The notes beneath the pieces are model-generated. The model did no database searches and was not told the origin of the DNA. It worked only from the letters and a program-made list of their open reading frames with translations. A DNA stretch of 35,619 nt, from positions 1-35,619 of the forward strand of contig JACMNL010000028.1 in assembly GCA_014378525.1 (NCBI GenBank), written 5' to 3'. This document shows positions 22,465 to 32,169 of the stretch, piece by piece. The first letter of the stretch is position 1. Each line of letters begins with the position of its first letter. This DNA is from Bacteriovorax sp. (GTDB lineage Bacteria > Bdellovibrionota > Bacteriovoracia > Bacteriovoracales > Bacteriovoracaceae). The position numbers were made by a program, and so were the translations under genes.

Positions 22465-24020
22465 GGTTCAAATCCTTTTTCAGTTTTTAAAAGAGACATC
22501 GCGATTTTTACACCGTCAACAGCTGCGGAAGTAATTCCTCCAGCGTGACCGGCGCCTTCTCCACACGGGTATAAACCTTTGTGGCTCGTCGACTCCATCG
22601 TCTCTTTGTTACGAACTATCGTCACAGGGGCCGACGTTCGGGTTTCGGGAGCGATCAGTAATGCTTTATCAGAAATAAAGCCTTTGAGATTTTCTTCAAA
22701 TTTTACCAGAGCATTTTCTAAGTGCTTAGTGACAAAGTCTGGTAAGACATCGCGCATTTCTGTTTTTACAATTCCAGAGGGCGTCGATGTTTTTATTCCG
22801 GTTGCATCAGGATTCAGAGAATGATCCATAAACTCTTTCAGAGTTTGGGCCGGAAGTTCGCGTCCGGAAGCTTTTGCCATAGAAGCATTATACGCACGTT
22901 GTTCAATTTTGTGTTGAAAATCTAATCCCGCAAGTAACTTTTCACTCGAGAAATCAATTCCTGCGCGCACACTTACAACGAGAGCAGCATTCGACCAGCG
23001 TGAATTACGTGCATAGTTACTCATGCCGTTTACGACAATTCCATTTGCTTCTGTTCCACTTGAGAGAACATATCCGCCGGGGCACATACAAAAACTATAA
23101 GTTCCTTTTTTACTTTTAGGATCTTCGTAACTAAGTCTGTAGCGTGCAGCTCCGAGCTCCAATCCCGCAAATTTTCCATACTGGATTGAATCGATGACTT
23201 CACGGGGATGTTCAATACGAACACCAATAGCGAAATCTTTTTGTTTCATTTCAACGTTTAAATCCTGCAGGTGTTTGTACATTTCACTCGCAGAATGGCC
23301 TGTAGCAAGTACGACGTGGTCAGAATAAAGTTTCTCACCATTGTTTAATTCAACTCCGATGACTTGATTATCTTTTACAAGCAAGCGATCCACTCGGGTA
23401 TTGTATTTTACGACACATCCCTTCTCGACCAGGTACTCTGTCATTTTGTTAATGAGGCCTCTGATCTTATTTGAACCCAGGTGTGGGTTAGAAATATACG
23501 CTGTTTCTTTCGGCGCACCGAAATCGACAAAGCGGTTCATGACGTATTGAACGAACGGAGATTTTATTCGCGTGATCAGTTTCCCATCGGAAAAAAGACC
23601 TGCTCCACCTTCGCCGTAACAAACATTATTTTCAGTATTAAATTCTCCGTAGCGCCAGTGTCTCGCAATATGAAGCATACGATTATGTGCACGATCACCA
23701 CGCTCAATCACGATTGATGGCACTCCGTAGTCTGCCAAACGAAGGGCACAAAATAATCCGCCAGGCCCTCCCCCTATGATAATCGGTGGAGTTTTAAATT
23801 TTTCGAGTTGTTTAAATGATTCTCTCGCGGCTTCAAATTGCTCTCCCGCCTGGAGAATCTCAATATTGAAGGTGTAGCGTGGGACTTTTCCGCGCTGAGC
23901 TCCGCGGGCATCGAGGGCCTGATTCAAAATACGGTAGTCCTGCATTTCCGGATGATGAGTCTCCAGATATGTTTCTACGTCCTCATTGAAGTCGAGGGTG
24001 AATTGAATCTTTTTTGTCAT
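22461..24020 (-). CDS. COG2509-type NAD(P)/FAD-dependent dehydrogenase
   Basis: A 519-residue flavoprotein. An ~75-residue N-terminal ferredoxin-like segment (with VPRYTFNIEI) precedes the Rossmann motif PIIIGGGPGGLFCALRLA (G83-G88). Next come WRYGEFNTENNVCYGEGGAG, DGKLITRI and FCMCPGGYVLSSGTE. The end is GEGAGHAGGITSAAVDGVKIA. This order is that of the uncharacterised COG2509 dehydrogenases, whose substrate is not established. It is first in a reverse operon with the NxxGxxF-repeat and CrtI-like genes. The 86-bp gap to divergent cinA must hold both promoters. No strong ribosome site is visible before the ATG. Confidence 0.85.
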   Translation of the reverse strand: MTKKIQFTLDFNEDVETYLETHHPEMQDYRILNQALDARGAQRGKVPRYTFNIEILQAGEQFEAARESFKQLEKFKTPPIIIGGGPGGLFCALRLADYGVPSIVIERGDRAHNRMLHIARHWRYGEFNTENNVCYGEGGAGLFSDGKLITRIKSPFVQYVMNRFVDFGAPKETAYISNPHLGSNKIRGLINKMTEYLVEKGCVVKYNTRVDRLLVKDNQVIGVELNNGEKLYSDHVVLATGHSASEMYKHLQDLNVEMKQKDFAIGVRIEHPREVIDSIQYGKFAGLELGAARYRLSYEDPKSKKGTYSFCMCPGGYVLSSGTEANGIVVNGMSNYARNSRWSNAALVVSVRAGIDFSSEKLLAGLDFQHKIEQRAYNASMAKASGRELPAQTLKEFMDHSLNPDATGIKTSTPSGIVKTEMRDVLPDFVTKHLENALVKFEENLKGFISDKALLIAPETRTSAPVTIVRNKETMESTSHKGLYPCGEGAGHAGGITSAAVDGVKIAMSLLKTEKGFEP

Positions 24021-24106
24021 GCTGTTGTCTCTATAATCTTAGTTGTAAAGTTTAACCAATTTATGCCAGAATTCATAGTCACAAAGCGTTCTTTTAAGGA
24101 AGTCAT

Positions 24107-25378
24107 ATGAGCACATCAACTGAAAATATTTTATCGGTATCAATGATTGTTATCGGGGATGAAATCTTGAATGGAAGAACGACCGATTTAAACGGTTCGT
24201 GGCTCTCAAAATTTCTTTTCAAAAAAGGACTGGAATTAAAATCTCTGAGATTTATCCGGGACAATATTGAAGAAATAAACAACGCCTTAACGGCGGCAAT
24301 GGATGAGAGCGATGTGATTATTACCAGCGGAGGAATTGGACCGACTGTAGATGATAAAACAAAAATTACGCTCGCTAATTTTTTCGGAAAAAAATTAATT
24401 GAACGAAATGATATTGCTGATATTGTCACAGAAAACTATCTCCGCTTCGGTAGAATTTGGGCACGCGAAAGTAATTTTTATCATTTTTTCCCGGAAGATT
24501 TTATCGGCATAAAAAATCCCAAAGGACTTGCTCCTGGAATTGGATATTACTCTCCCGATAGAAAACTAGTTATGTCCGCTCCAGGAGTTCCGCGAGAATT
24601 TATGGCGATGGTCGATGAAGAATTTTATCCACTCATAAAAAAATATTTTGGTGGACGACTGAAAGAAAATTTCCAGACTGTGATCAGAACCCAGGGAGTT
24701 CCGGAAGAAAAAATCTTTTTCGAACTCTGTCCTAACCTCTGGAGTCAGCTGGAAATTTTTGGAAAAGTTAGCTCACTACCCCACACTATCGGCATCGACA
24801 TTGTCGTGAGCTACCAGGGTAACAGCGAAATCCATAAAGAAAAAAATGAACAGATAAAAAAACTTATCATGAGCACTCCGATTGCTGAAAATGTCTGGCA
24901 ATGGGGAAATACTCCTGTGAACGAACTCGTTCTGCAAAAAGCAAAAAATAAAAAAGTCACTTTCGGATTTGCTGAATCATGTTCAGGTGGACTTACTTCT
25001 TCAAAGATCACAGATCTTTCCGGATCGAGTGAAGTATTTTTTGGAAGCATTATCAGTTACGACAATTCTATCAAGGTAAAAGTTCTGGGAGTTAATCCAG
25101 AGACAATAAAAAATTTTGGCGCTGTCAGTATAGAAACTGCAAAAGAAATGGCCGAAGGTGCACTGAAAGTTTTGAAAACTGATTATGCAGTTTCTACAAC
25201 TGGAATTGCCGGGCCTACCGGTGGAACAGCAGAAAAACCTGTCGGTATGGTCGCTATTGGATATGCTTCCAAAAATAAAAGTGGAGCATTTTTATTCCAG
25301 TTTCCCGGAGACAGAATCAGATTAAAGGAGCGCTTTTCAGATAAAGCACTTTTAACATTACTTGAATTGATGGAATAA
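24107..25378 (+). CDS. cinA: CinA: NMN deamidase / ADP-ribose pyrophosphatase family protein
   Basis: A 423-residue two-domain protein. Residues ~8-180 are the MoaB-like (COG1058) domain, with VIGDEILNGRTTDLN and TSGGIGPTVDD. Residues ~265-420 are the CinA C-terminal nicotinamide-nucleotide amidase domain, with GFAESCSGGLTSSKI, GSIISYDNSIK and STTGIAGPTGGTAEKPVG. Family members recycle pyridine nucleotides by converting NMN to NaMN, and CinA is linked to competence in some bacteria. Full length. AAGGAAG precedes the ATG. One base separates its stop from the convergent small secreted gene. Confidence 0.92.
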   Translation: MSTSTENILSVSMIVIGDEILNGRTTDLNGSWLSKFLFKKGLELKSLRFIRDNIEEINNALTAAMDESDVIITSGGIGPTVDDKTKITLANFFGKKLIERNDIADIVTENYLRFGRIWARESNFYHFFPEDFIGIKNPKGLAPGIGYYSPDRKLVMSAPGVPREFMAMVDEEFYPLIKKYFGGRLKENFQTVIRTQGVPEEKIFFELCPNLWSQLEIFGKVSSLPHTIGIDIVVSYQGNSEIHKEKNEQIKKLIMSTPIAENVWQWGNTPVNELVLQKAKNKKVTFGFAESCSGGLTSSKITDLSGSSEVFFGSIISYDNSIKVKVLGVNPETIKNFGAVSIETAKEMAEGALKVLKTDYAVSTTGIAGPTGGTAEKPVGMVAIGYASKNKSGAFLFQFPGDRIRLKERFSDKALLTLLELME

Positions 25379-25379
25379 A

Positions 25380-25667
25380 TTATTTTGTCGCGAAAGAATT
25401 TTTTGAGTCGAAATTTTCAAGAGCTTCTGCTTTTATCACTTCAACATCCTGTTCTTTAACACTGGCAATTTCTCTTTTAATTCGTGCAGCTTCACCGTCA
25501 TTAATATGTCCTCTTCTCACCATCGTCGCCACCATTGCTTCGGCCTGCATTTTTTCCAGTTTTAATGAACCAAGCTTTTGATCAATCGTTTTTTCACCAC
25601 TATCTGCAAGTAGTGTTGATGAAAAACAAAGTGTAGTGATCATTGAAAGCATTTTTAATTTGTTCAT
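25380..25667 (-). CDS. Small secreted helical protein
   Basis: A 95-residue protein. The chosen ATG (25667) has GAGG eight bases upstream and starts a signal peptide, MNKLKMLSMITTLCFSSTLLA, with cleavage near ADS; the frame extends seven codons further without support. The mature part, ~70 residues, is highly charged and helical (QKLGSLKLEKMQAEAMVATM, then EAARIKREIASVKEQD) and has no Cys. It may be a small periplasmic coiled-coil or helical-hairpin protein. No family is recognised. It converges on cinA. Confidence 0.6.
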   Translation of the reverse strand: MNKLKMLSMITTLCFSSTLLADSGEKTIDQKLGSLKLEKMQAEAMVATMVRRGHINDGEAARIKREIASVKEQDVEVIKAEALENFDSKNSFATK

Positions 25668-26009
25668 TATGACCGGCCTCAAAAGCAAGGTTTATGTGCT
25701 TCAAACATTATCGGTGGAAAATTGATAATTCTTGAGTACTTTAGTCGGAGACATTTTTTAGAATGTGATCTCAATGAGTTTCTTTCATCAGCTTAATTTG
25801 ATTAAGTTTTGTTTAAAGACTTAATTGCCTTCATTAATGGGCATAAACCTCCACCTCATCGCCTCTTGCATAACACTCAAACCTTTGAAGTTACTACATC
25901 ATCAAAAATTAAGACTGAGTCTTCTTATACAGAATTAAAATTAACAAAAGAAATGCAAATGAAAACCGAATAGATTTAAGAACTTTAGTCAGATGGGGCC
26001 CGGGAAATA
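25668..26009. other. 342-bp intergenic region with two palindromes
   Basis: I see no ORF with coding character here. It lies between the divergent small secreted gene and the giant lipoprotein gene. It holds CTTAAT-TTG-ATTAAG (25792-25806) and AAGACT-G-AGTCTT (25911-25923), both perfect inverted repeats. A TTATAC just after the second (25924-25929) could be a -10 for the lipoprotein gene, with an ~80-nt leader. The last bases before the ATG are unusually G/C-rich (GGGGCCCGGG) for this genome and contain no standard AGGAGG. Confidence 0.4.
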
Positions 26010-29000
26010 ATGTCGAATTTAAAAACACATTTTAAGAAGTCAGGAGAAATTGCATTTCTTGTAATTTCATTCGCACTTTTTCTTCAGGGATGTGTTGCTT
26101 CTCCTACATCAAAACGCACGTCCGTAAAAAGTGCGAATACAACATCAACAAATCAAGCAACCAAACTTCCCACCTTCACTGACGGAAATAACTTCATTCA
26201 AAACGGCGTGACAGTTTCAACTTCTATCGTCAATTTAAACATGAGTTTCTCTGACACACTTCAGTTGCGCGGAAAAGATGTCGACGGATATATCAGAAAT
26301 AACGGTACAGGAAATGTTGCATGTCTGACTTCACGTTTTACGAGTGCCAGTAAAATTATCCTTATCGCTGCAATCCCAAGATCTGTATATAACTTCACGA
26401 CAAATACACTGGAATATTATTATAGTCTTGCTCCTGGAGACGCGGCAACAAACCAGAGTTTTTGCCAGAAGACTGGTTTGATCAATCAGCTTTATACTTA
26501 TTACCCAACATTCACTCCCAAATATAATCTGGGAGAAGTTTGTCCGTCTGGATCATGTACTGCAAGTTCATACGCAGGACTTGGAATGGAGCTTTATAAC
26601 ATCAGCGGTGTTGCTCTTACTCAAATCGCAACAAAACAATTATTATTCAACCTGACGGTGACTTCAAATACAACGACTCCTGTCGGAGCGACATGTACTG
26701 ATACTTCTCAATGTAAAACTCAAGGATATGACTGCTGCAGTTTGGGCCAGTGTGTAAAAGACTTAGCTTTAAAACCTGGTGTGAATACTGCCTCGACAGA
26801 TTACCAGCAGGCACTTCAGGATATTTTAAATAATCCTTCGAACATTTATCTTTATTCACAATACTATTTTATCTGTTCGACTCCGGTAACGACTCCAACA
26901 ACACCAGCGACTCCATCTAATCCTGAAAGTGATGCAACAGCTCGTTTGAAAAAAATGACTGATCTTTATAACTGTACAACAAAGACTGAAGGTGAATACG
27001 GAGTTTGTACAAAGACTTATTCTAGCGCAGCTCTCAATACATTTTACAGTGCAGGAAAAGACGATAGAAGTTTTGCAGATACTTTTACCAACATCAATGT
27101 TGATAAACAAACACTGGTTGGTGTTGAACAGATTCTTTACGGTGAGGTTGTCGTTTACGATTACACTCTAAAAGATGACTCTCAACTTTTCTCAAATGTT
27201 TATGAAGATACATCGGTAAGAATTGAAGGGTCGCATAATGATGACCTTGCCAGCGGTACGTCTATTAAAGTAAAAGTAAAACCTGCTGCTGCTGTATCAA
27301 ATGACCTGGTCATCAGGTACAAAGTTGATGTCAGCTGTACTCAAGTAAACTCTTCACTGGCAAAATGTGAAAAATATTATATTCAAGGACAGGAAAACAG
27401 CGGAGACACGACTGCTCTTCACCGTCGCGGACGTGTGACAGACCACTACCCTGATTCAAATGTTTTTAAGCTTCCTTATTATGCGAATACATCAAAGGCC
27501 ATTACAGTTGAAGTCGATGGTATTTTACAAAAACAGGATACTGACTGGCAATTGAACGTAGCTGCGATCAGTTCTGTACAATTTTTACCGACAACAACAC
27601 TTAAAGTTTTTAAAGACCAGAAAGTTAAGATCTCCTACTTCGTTGACCTGACAGTCAACAATGTTATGGAGTCAAAACTGGCAGCACAGTCAGCGATCAA
27701 AACAATCTGTTCGTGCAGCGATTTATCTTGTACTTTAAATCCAGTGAAAAATACGGCCGGAGTTGTTACAGACTACGCCTGCGTTTATCCTGACCCGGCA
27801 CCAGTTGATCCACCTGTATCGCAAAAAATATTCCTGAGCTCAAAATCTGTTCCGGTAAGATTCTTTGACAGCAACGGTGTTTCTCAATCTGCAGTGACAG
27901 CAAACACTCTTCCACAGGAAGGAAAAGCTTTCAAATACAGAGCTGATAATCTTCTTAACCCGAGCAACATAACTGACATAACAAATTTAGCTGACACAAC
28001 TGATACATATACAGGCTTCAACGAAATTTATGGAAGTCTTTCATATGCAAACAATTCAGCGAAACCAGCTTATGAAGTACCGGTGAAAAAAGGTTCTACT
28101 TACGATATCTACGTTGACCGGGGAGCATTCTCAAACTGTATCCAGTGCGGTAACGATTATTACTCTCAATTAAGTAAACTATTCCCTCTTGCTCAGTTTG
28201 GCGGCGGTGTTGTTCCAATGCTTGGACAGACAAACCGTACAATGACTAACGGGGTTCGTTCAGATGATTTAAATTTTGGCCGCGCATGTTTAGTTCCGGC
28301 GACAATGCTTCCATGGTCACACAATCCTGAATCATCAGGTCAATCGCAAAGACTAGATCGTATGCGTGCCCAGCACTTTCTTTTTGCCAATGGATACCAG
28401 AAAGACTGGTATGGATTTGATTATGGATCAGTCATCGGATCTTTTGATGGTGTAAAATGGTTCTCGATCGGATCGAGCAGAAGAATTAAAGCTGAAACTT
28501 CAAAAATGTTTATTGCAGTTAACGGACTGTTTGGTGATTTAACTCTTGAATCAACTTATGAAGTAACAATCAACGACGGGATATTAAATCCGGTTGGCGC
28601 TAACATGAACACACTTGACTACACTTCTGACGGTGCTGAATGTCAGCAGTTCCATGCGTGTACTACAGATAATGACTGCGGAACAACTTTGGGTTGGGAT
28701 TATGCCTGTGCGCCTGTAAGTGAATTACAAACGTCATGGCCGAAGTTTGATGACAACGCCAAAGAAATTCCTGAGAGCTCACGTGACAATACTATGCTGA
28801 CAAGTATTCTTGGAGTATCAACATCAGCAAAACGCTGCGTGTACCGCGGGCGTGGTGCTCTTTGTACTCCTTCATACACATCAGTAAATGAAACAACAAC
28901 TTTTAACAAAACAAAAACTCCTGCTTTCCACGCCTGTTCGGCAAATACTTACTGCCAGACAATTTCTACCAATGGAACTGCAGCTGCGCAATTCAACAAT

Positions 29001-31055
29001 AGAATTGTACGTTACGGTAAAGTCCGCACAGACAATACAGTTGATACTTTCGGACTTGCAGCTTTAATTCCAGGCCGTCCATACGCATGGAATCCGGTTG
29101 AATCAGCAAGAGCTGAAACGCTGAAAAATTTAAATGCTAATAAAGCACAAGCTCTTTGTTTACCAGGACGTGACCTGGACCAGGCCACTTTCCTTTCTCA
29201 AAATTCGGCAATGCCTCCAGCGGCGGCCGAGTATAATGGTGATAAGGTTCTTGGTATGGGGATGAGTTTAAGAAAAAATACTCCGACGGGATCTTTAAAA
29301 TATCTGGCAGCGTGTTCGATTGAAGATTCTACAAAAAATTATTATCACAATCTTGCAACGAGTGCATCAGCAGATCTTAACAACATTGCAGTAAGCATTC
29401 CGATGCTTCGTTATGATTCCGGATCTCAGGCCATTTCAACAAATGCTCTGGCCGTGTTCGATGGTATCTTCACGACGAAAGGAATTAGTTTTGGATTATA
29501 CAAACCCAACTCTACCCTTTTAACGACAACAACATATACAGAAAATAGATGTATGAGAGCACCAGGAGCTTCTTGTTATACAGACTTTGACTGTGCACCT
29601 TCGAAAACATTATCAGATAAAATAAAATCATTAAGTACATCTGATACAGCTGTAACGGCAGTGCTGAATGCTTATGAAGTAAAATTCTGGCAGGAAGAAC
29701 TGGTTTGTTCTCAGGCCCTAGATAAGACCAGCAATCTTTACGATCCAAAAAATAACCGTTGTTGTAGAGTTGCAGGAAGCACGATCTCACTTCCTTCGGC
29801 CGACAATACGAATGGACTTGATTTAACAAAAGTGCCCGGCATCGATTATAAAATGACGACAGTTTCACGATACTCCCGTGCGGCCACAATGTATAAAGAA
29901 GTAAATACTGACAGTACAGTTTATCCAACTCTGAGAGTTGCAATAAAAGATCAGTGTACTTCAGTTAAAGGCTGCGAGCCTACTAGTGTACTTCCAAATC
30001 AGTTTAAAACTTTTTCAACATATGCAGAAAAAACTAGCTGCTCAGGAGACTGGGTTCGAAATTTCTATACAGGAACTAATAATCATAAATGGGCAGCATC
30101 GATCTTCCAGGCCTTCAGCCCTACAATCTTCAGATGTATGAACTGGTACCCTGCTGCAACTACAGCTACAGATACAGGTTATGCTTGTACAGGTGCAGCT
30201 GATGATCCAAATTGTGGTATTGCACAGACTTCTCCAAACACTCCAAAGGCCCGTGATGTATTCAACTACCTTGGAAAAATGGAGTTAATGGGTATTCCTC
30301 AGATTGCACTTGAATCAGAATCGTTTTTCAGCGGATCAACTGAAGAGGCAATGTCTTGTAAGTCACATCCCGGTGGAAGAACTCTTCCTTATCCGGATCA
30401 TCCGACTACACCGACATTAAGTTATATGACGCCGACGAATTTATACCCGGGAACTTTATCAGCAAAAGAATATAATGATGCAACAAAAGGTCAGATGTAC
30501 TCTGCGATTGATAATACTAACTTCTTAAGTATGAAACAAATTTTCAAGGCCGATGAAGTTGTAAGTTGTTTACCTGCAGGAACGCAAATGAAGGCCGGAG
30601 ATGACCCTTCACTTTGCTGTACAGGTTTGATCAACTCTGCAAATTTAAAATGCCAGCTTTCAGACTATGTCGACTTAAGTATTTATACAAATCGTTATGT
30701 TTCATCTGAAGCTAAAAAATTAAGCGAAACTCTTTTTGACTCTAGCGGATACATCAGAGATCCAGCTTACGCTGCCAACCTGGCCTGTGAAAGACAAATG
30801 TGTGCTTCCGGTGTTGTGGCCTACGGTATTTTAATTTCAAGATTAAGAACTCCAGGACAAACGTCCAGCGATGCAAAAGGCTACCGCTTCCTTGAAGGAA
30901 GTACGACCACTGACAATGAAAATGGTCTTCTTGATTTATACAATAAAGGTCTGAAGATCAATACACACGCTTACTGTATTCCGGCGGCATTAGGTTCGAA
31001 TAGTGCTGCTGGCAACGATTTGACTATCATTACATGTGGAAGTTCAACCAACTAA
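26010..31055 (+). CDS. Giant cysteine-rich lipoprotein of unknown function
   Basis: A 1681-residue protein. The N-terminus has a lipoprotein signal with lipobox LQGC (C28), so it should be lipid-anchored and cell-surface or periplasmic. It is rich in Thr, Ser, Asn, Tyr and Cys. Several short cysteine modules recur: GATCTDTSQC..CC..GQC (~227-249), QQFHACTTDNDC (~880), GALCTPSY (~955), HACSANTYC, CMRAPGASCYTDFDC (~1183) and SLCCTGL near the C-terminus. The 'C..D.DC' pattern resembles small disulfide-knot modules of secreted eukaryote-like proteins. I find no enzyme signature. Placement 65 bp before uppP may mean co-transcription. A surface or adhesion role is inference from composition only. 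Confidence 0.7.
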   Translation: MSNLKTHFKKSGEIAFLVISFALFLQGCVASPTSKRTSVKSANTTSTNQATKLPTFTDGNNFIQNGVTVSTSIVNLNMSFSDTLQLRGKDVDGYIRNNGTGNVACLTSRFTSASKIILIAAIPRSVYNFTTNTLEYYYSLAPGDAATNQSFCQKTGLINQLYTYYPTFTPKYNLGEVCPSGSCTASSYAGLGMELYNISGVALTQIATKQLLFNLTVTSNTTTPVGATCTDTSQCKTQGYDCCSLGQCVKDLALKPGVNTASTDYQQALQDILNNPSNIYLYSQYYFICSTPVTTPTTPATPSNPESDATARLKKMTDLYNCTTKTEGEYGVCTKTYSSAALNTFYSAGKDDRSFADTFTNINVDKQTLVGVEQILYGEVVVYDYTLKDDSQLFSNVYEDTSVRIEGSHNDDLASGTSIKVKVKPAAAVSNDLVIRYKVDVSCTQVNSSLAKCEKYYIQGQENSGDTTALHRRGRVTDHYPDSNVFKLPYYANTSKAITVEVDGILQKQDTDWQLNVAAISSVQFLPTTTLKVFKDQKVKISYFVDLTVNNVMESKLAAQSAIKTICSCSDLSCTLNPVKNTAGVVTDYACVYPDPAPVDPPVSQKIFLSSKSVPVRFFDSNGVSQSAVTANTLPQEGKAFKYRADNLLNPSNITDITNLADTTDTYTGFNEIYGSLSYANNSAKPAYEVPVKKGSTYDIYVDRGAFSNCIQCGNDYYSQLSKLFPLAQFGGGVVPMLGQTNRTMTNGVRSDDLNFGRACLVPATMLPWSHNPESSGQSQRLDRMRAQHFLFANGYQKDWYGFDYGSVIGSFDGVKWFSIGSSRRIKAETSKMFIAVNGLFGDLTLESTYEVTINDGILNPVGANMNTLDYTSDGAECQQFHACTTDNDCGTTLGWDYACAPVSELQTSWPKFDDNAKEIPESSRDNTMLTSILGVSTSAKRCVYRGRGALCTPSYTSVNETTTFNKTKTPAFHACSANTYCQTISTNGTAAAQFNNRIVRYGKVRTDNTVDTFGLAALIPGRPYAWNPVESARAETLKNLNANKAQALCLPGRDLDQATFLSQNSAMPPAAAEYNGDKVLGMGMSLRKNTPTGSLKYLAACSIEDSTKNYYHNLATSASADLNNIAVSIPMLRYDSGSQAISTNALAVFDGIFTTKGISFGLYKPNSTLLTTTTYTENRCMRAPGASCYTDFDCAPSKTLSDKIKSLSTSDTAVTAVLNAYEVKFWQEELVCSQALDKTSNLYDPKNNRCCRVAGSTISLPSADNTNGLDLTKVPGIDYKMTTVSRYSRAATMYKEVNTDSTVYPTLRVAIKDQCTSVKGCEPTSVLPNQFKTFSTYAEKTSCSGDWVRNFYTGTNNHKWAASIFQAFSPTIFRCMNWYPAATTATDTGYACTGAADDPNCGIAQTSPNTPKARDVFNYLGKMELMGIPQIALESESFFSGSTEEAMSCKSHPGGRTLPYPDHPTTPTLSYMTPTNLYPGTLSAKEYNDATKGQMYSAIDNTNFLSMKQIFKADEVVSCLPAGTQMKAGDDPSLCCTGLINSANLKCQLSDYVDLSIYTNRYVSSEAKKLSETLFDSSGYIRDPAYAANLACERQMCASGVVAYGILISRLRTPGQTSSDAKGYRFLEGSTTTDNENGLLDLYNKGLKINTHAYCIPAALGSNSAAGNDLTIITCGSSTN

Positions 31056-31091
31056 TTAATTGTCAAAATTATATTCTGCTTTCATAATAAG

Positions 31092-31110
31092 ATTCAAACA
31101 ACTTTTGAAT
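31092..31110. repeat. Inverted repeat directly before uppP
   Basis: ATTCAAA-CAACT-TTTGAAT has perfect seven-base arms and a five-base loop. It ends 10 bases before the uppP ATG, next to its GAGAGA ribosome site. No T-tract follows. It could be a leader hairpin or operator, but the AT-rich arms make chance plausible. Confidence 0.3.
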
Positions 31111-31120
31111 TGAGAGAATT

Positions 31121-31939
31121 ATGGAAGCATTAATTATCGCTGCAGTCTTAGGAATCGTTGAAGGTCTGACAGAATTTATTCCCGTATCGAGCACCGGCCA
31201 CCTTATTATTGCCAGTGAACTACTTCACCTCGATCACTTAAAAAGCGATTCATTCAATATCATCATTCAGCTGGGAGCTATTCTCGCTGTCGTATTCCTT
31301 TATAGAGAACGATTTAAAGAATTTTTTAATCTGGAAAAAATAAAAGAATTAAAAGGATTAATTTCGGTTAAAAAGACCAACCGCCTGAACCTGATTCACA
31401 TTGCAGTCGCAATTATGCCGGTTTTAGCTATAGGTTTCGTTACGAGAAAATTCATCAAGGCCCATCTTTATAATTCACATGTCGTAGTTTTTTCTCTAAT
31501 TGTCGTTGGTATTCTGATGATCGTAATTGAAAAATTCAAACCGAAACCGGTGGTTCATAGTGTGGATGACATAAGTTATATGGATGCTTTTATCATTGGT
31601 ATCGGCCAGTGTGTTGCGCTTATTCCAGGTGTATCACGCTCAGGTGCTACAATGCTTACCGCGATGATGAGAAAAATTGATGTTCAGGCCTCAGCGGATT
31701 TTTCATTCCTTATTTCTGTTCCTGTTATGTGTGCAGCTACAATCTATGAAATGCTTAAAGTTTATTCAACATTTTCGAGTGAAGACTTCCTGGGACTGGC
31801 CGTTGGATTTACCGTCGCATTCCTGATTGCTATTGTCGGAATAAAGGGCTTCCTGATCGTTTTAAAACGACTATCACTGACTCCCTTCGGGATTTACCGT
31901 ATTGTCTTCGGTATCGTTTATTACCTGTTTATGCGCTAA
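31121..31939 (+). CDS. uppP: Undecaprenyl-diphosphatase UppP (BacA)
   Basis: A 272-residue polytopic membrane protein that removes a phosphate from undecaprenyl diphosphate, recycling the lipid carrier for peptidoglycan and surface polysaccharide. Both catalytic blocks are intact: GIVEGLTEFIPVSSTGH (E14, E18, S24, H27) near the N-terminus and IPGVSRSGAT (R173) in the second half, in an inverted-repeat fold. Length matches the family (~270). GAGAGA precedes the ATG. It lies between two giant secreted-protein genes of unknown function and may share the upstream promoter. A hairpin 38 bp after its stop may end transcription. Confidence 0.95.
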   Translation: MEALIIAAVLGIVEGLTEFIPVSSTGHLIIASELLHLDHLKSDSFNIIIQLGAILAVVFLYRERFKEFFNLEKIKELKGLISVKKTNRLNLIHIAVAIMPVLAIGFVTRKFIKAHLYNSHVVVFSLIVVGILMIVIEKFKPKPVVHSVDDISYMDAFIIGIGQCVALIPGVSRSGATMLTAMMRKIDVQASADFSFLISVPVMCAATIYEMLKVYSTFSSEDFLGLAVGFTVAFLIAIVGIKGFLIVLKRLSLTPFGIYRIVFGIVYYLFMR

Positions 31940-31977
31940 AAAACTGCCTCAAATTTTCGCCACTTCAGCATATTCAA

Positions 31978-32004
31978 TGACCACTTAAACTTATTGAGTG
32001 GTCA
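31978..32004 (+). terminator. Strong hairpin downstream of uppP, possible terminator
   Basis: TGACCACTTAA pairs with TTGAGTGGTCA to give an 11-bp stem (one T.G wobble) closed by a five-base loop, ACTTA. It starts 39 bases after the uppP stop. Only GCATTTAACTC follows, so a canonical U-tract is missing. It could be a weak terminator, an mRNA 3'-end stabiliser or a protein site. Confidence 0.45.
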
Positions 32005-32107
32005 GCATTTAACTCTTCATAATCAAAAGAACTCTCCTCAAACTTCCCAAATCTTTCCTCTCTGGCAGGTAAAAAGAGGATGATTAAAATGTTCAGGCAT
32101 TAAAATA

Positions 32108-32169
32108 GGCTTAAGTATCACAGTTTTTTGGGAAACTGTCCGAAAAGACTAAAGAATGAACCTTAGGCC
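32108..32169 (+). promoter_or_regulatory. Structured leader RNA before the coiled-coil secreted protein
   Basis: GGCTTAAG (32108-32115) pairs fully with CTTAGGCC (32162-32169), eight pairs including one U.G. Inside lies a second hairpin, ACAGTTT (32120-32126) with AAACTGT (32133-32139) and a six-base loop. The outer stem ends four bases before the AGGA (32173-32176) that serves the ATG at 32186. Folding could therefore control ribosome access. It matches no riboswitch class I know, including c-di-GMP and fluoride types. Confidence 0.4.
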
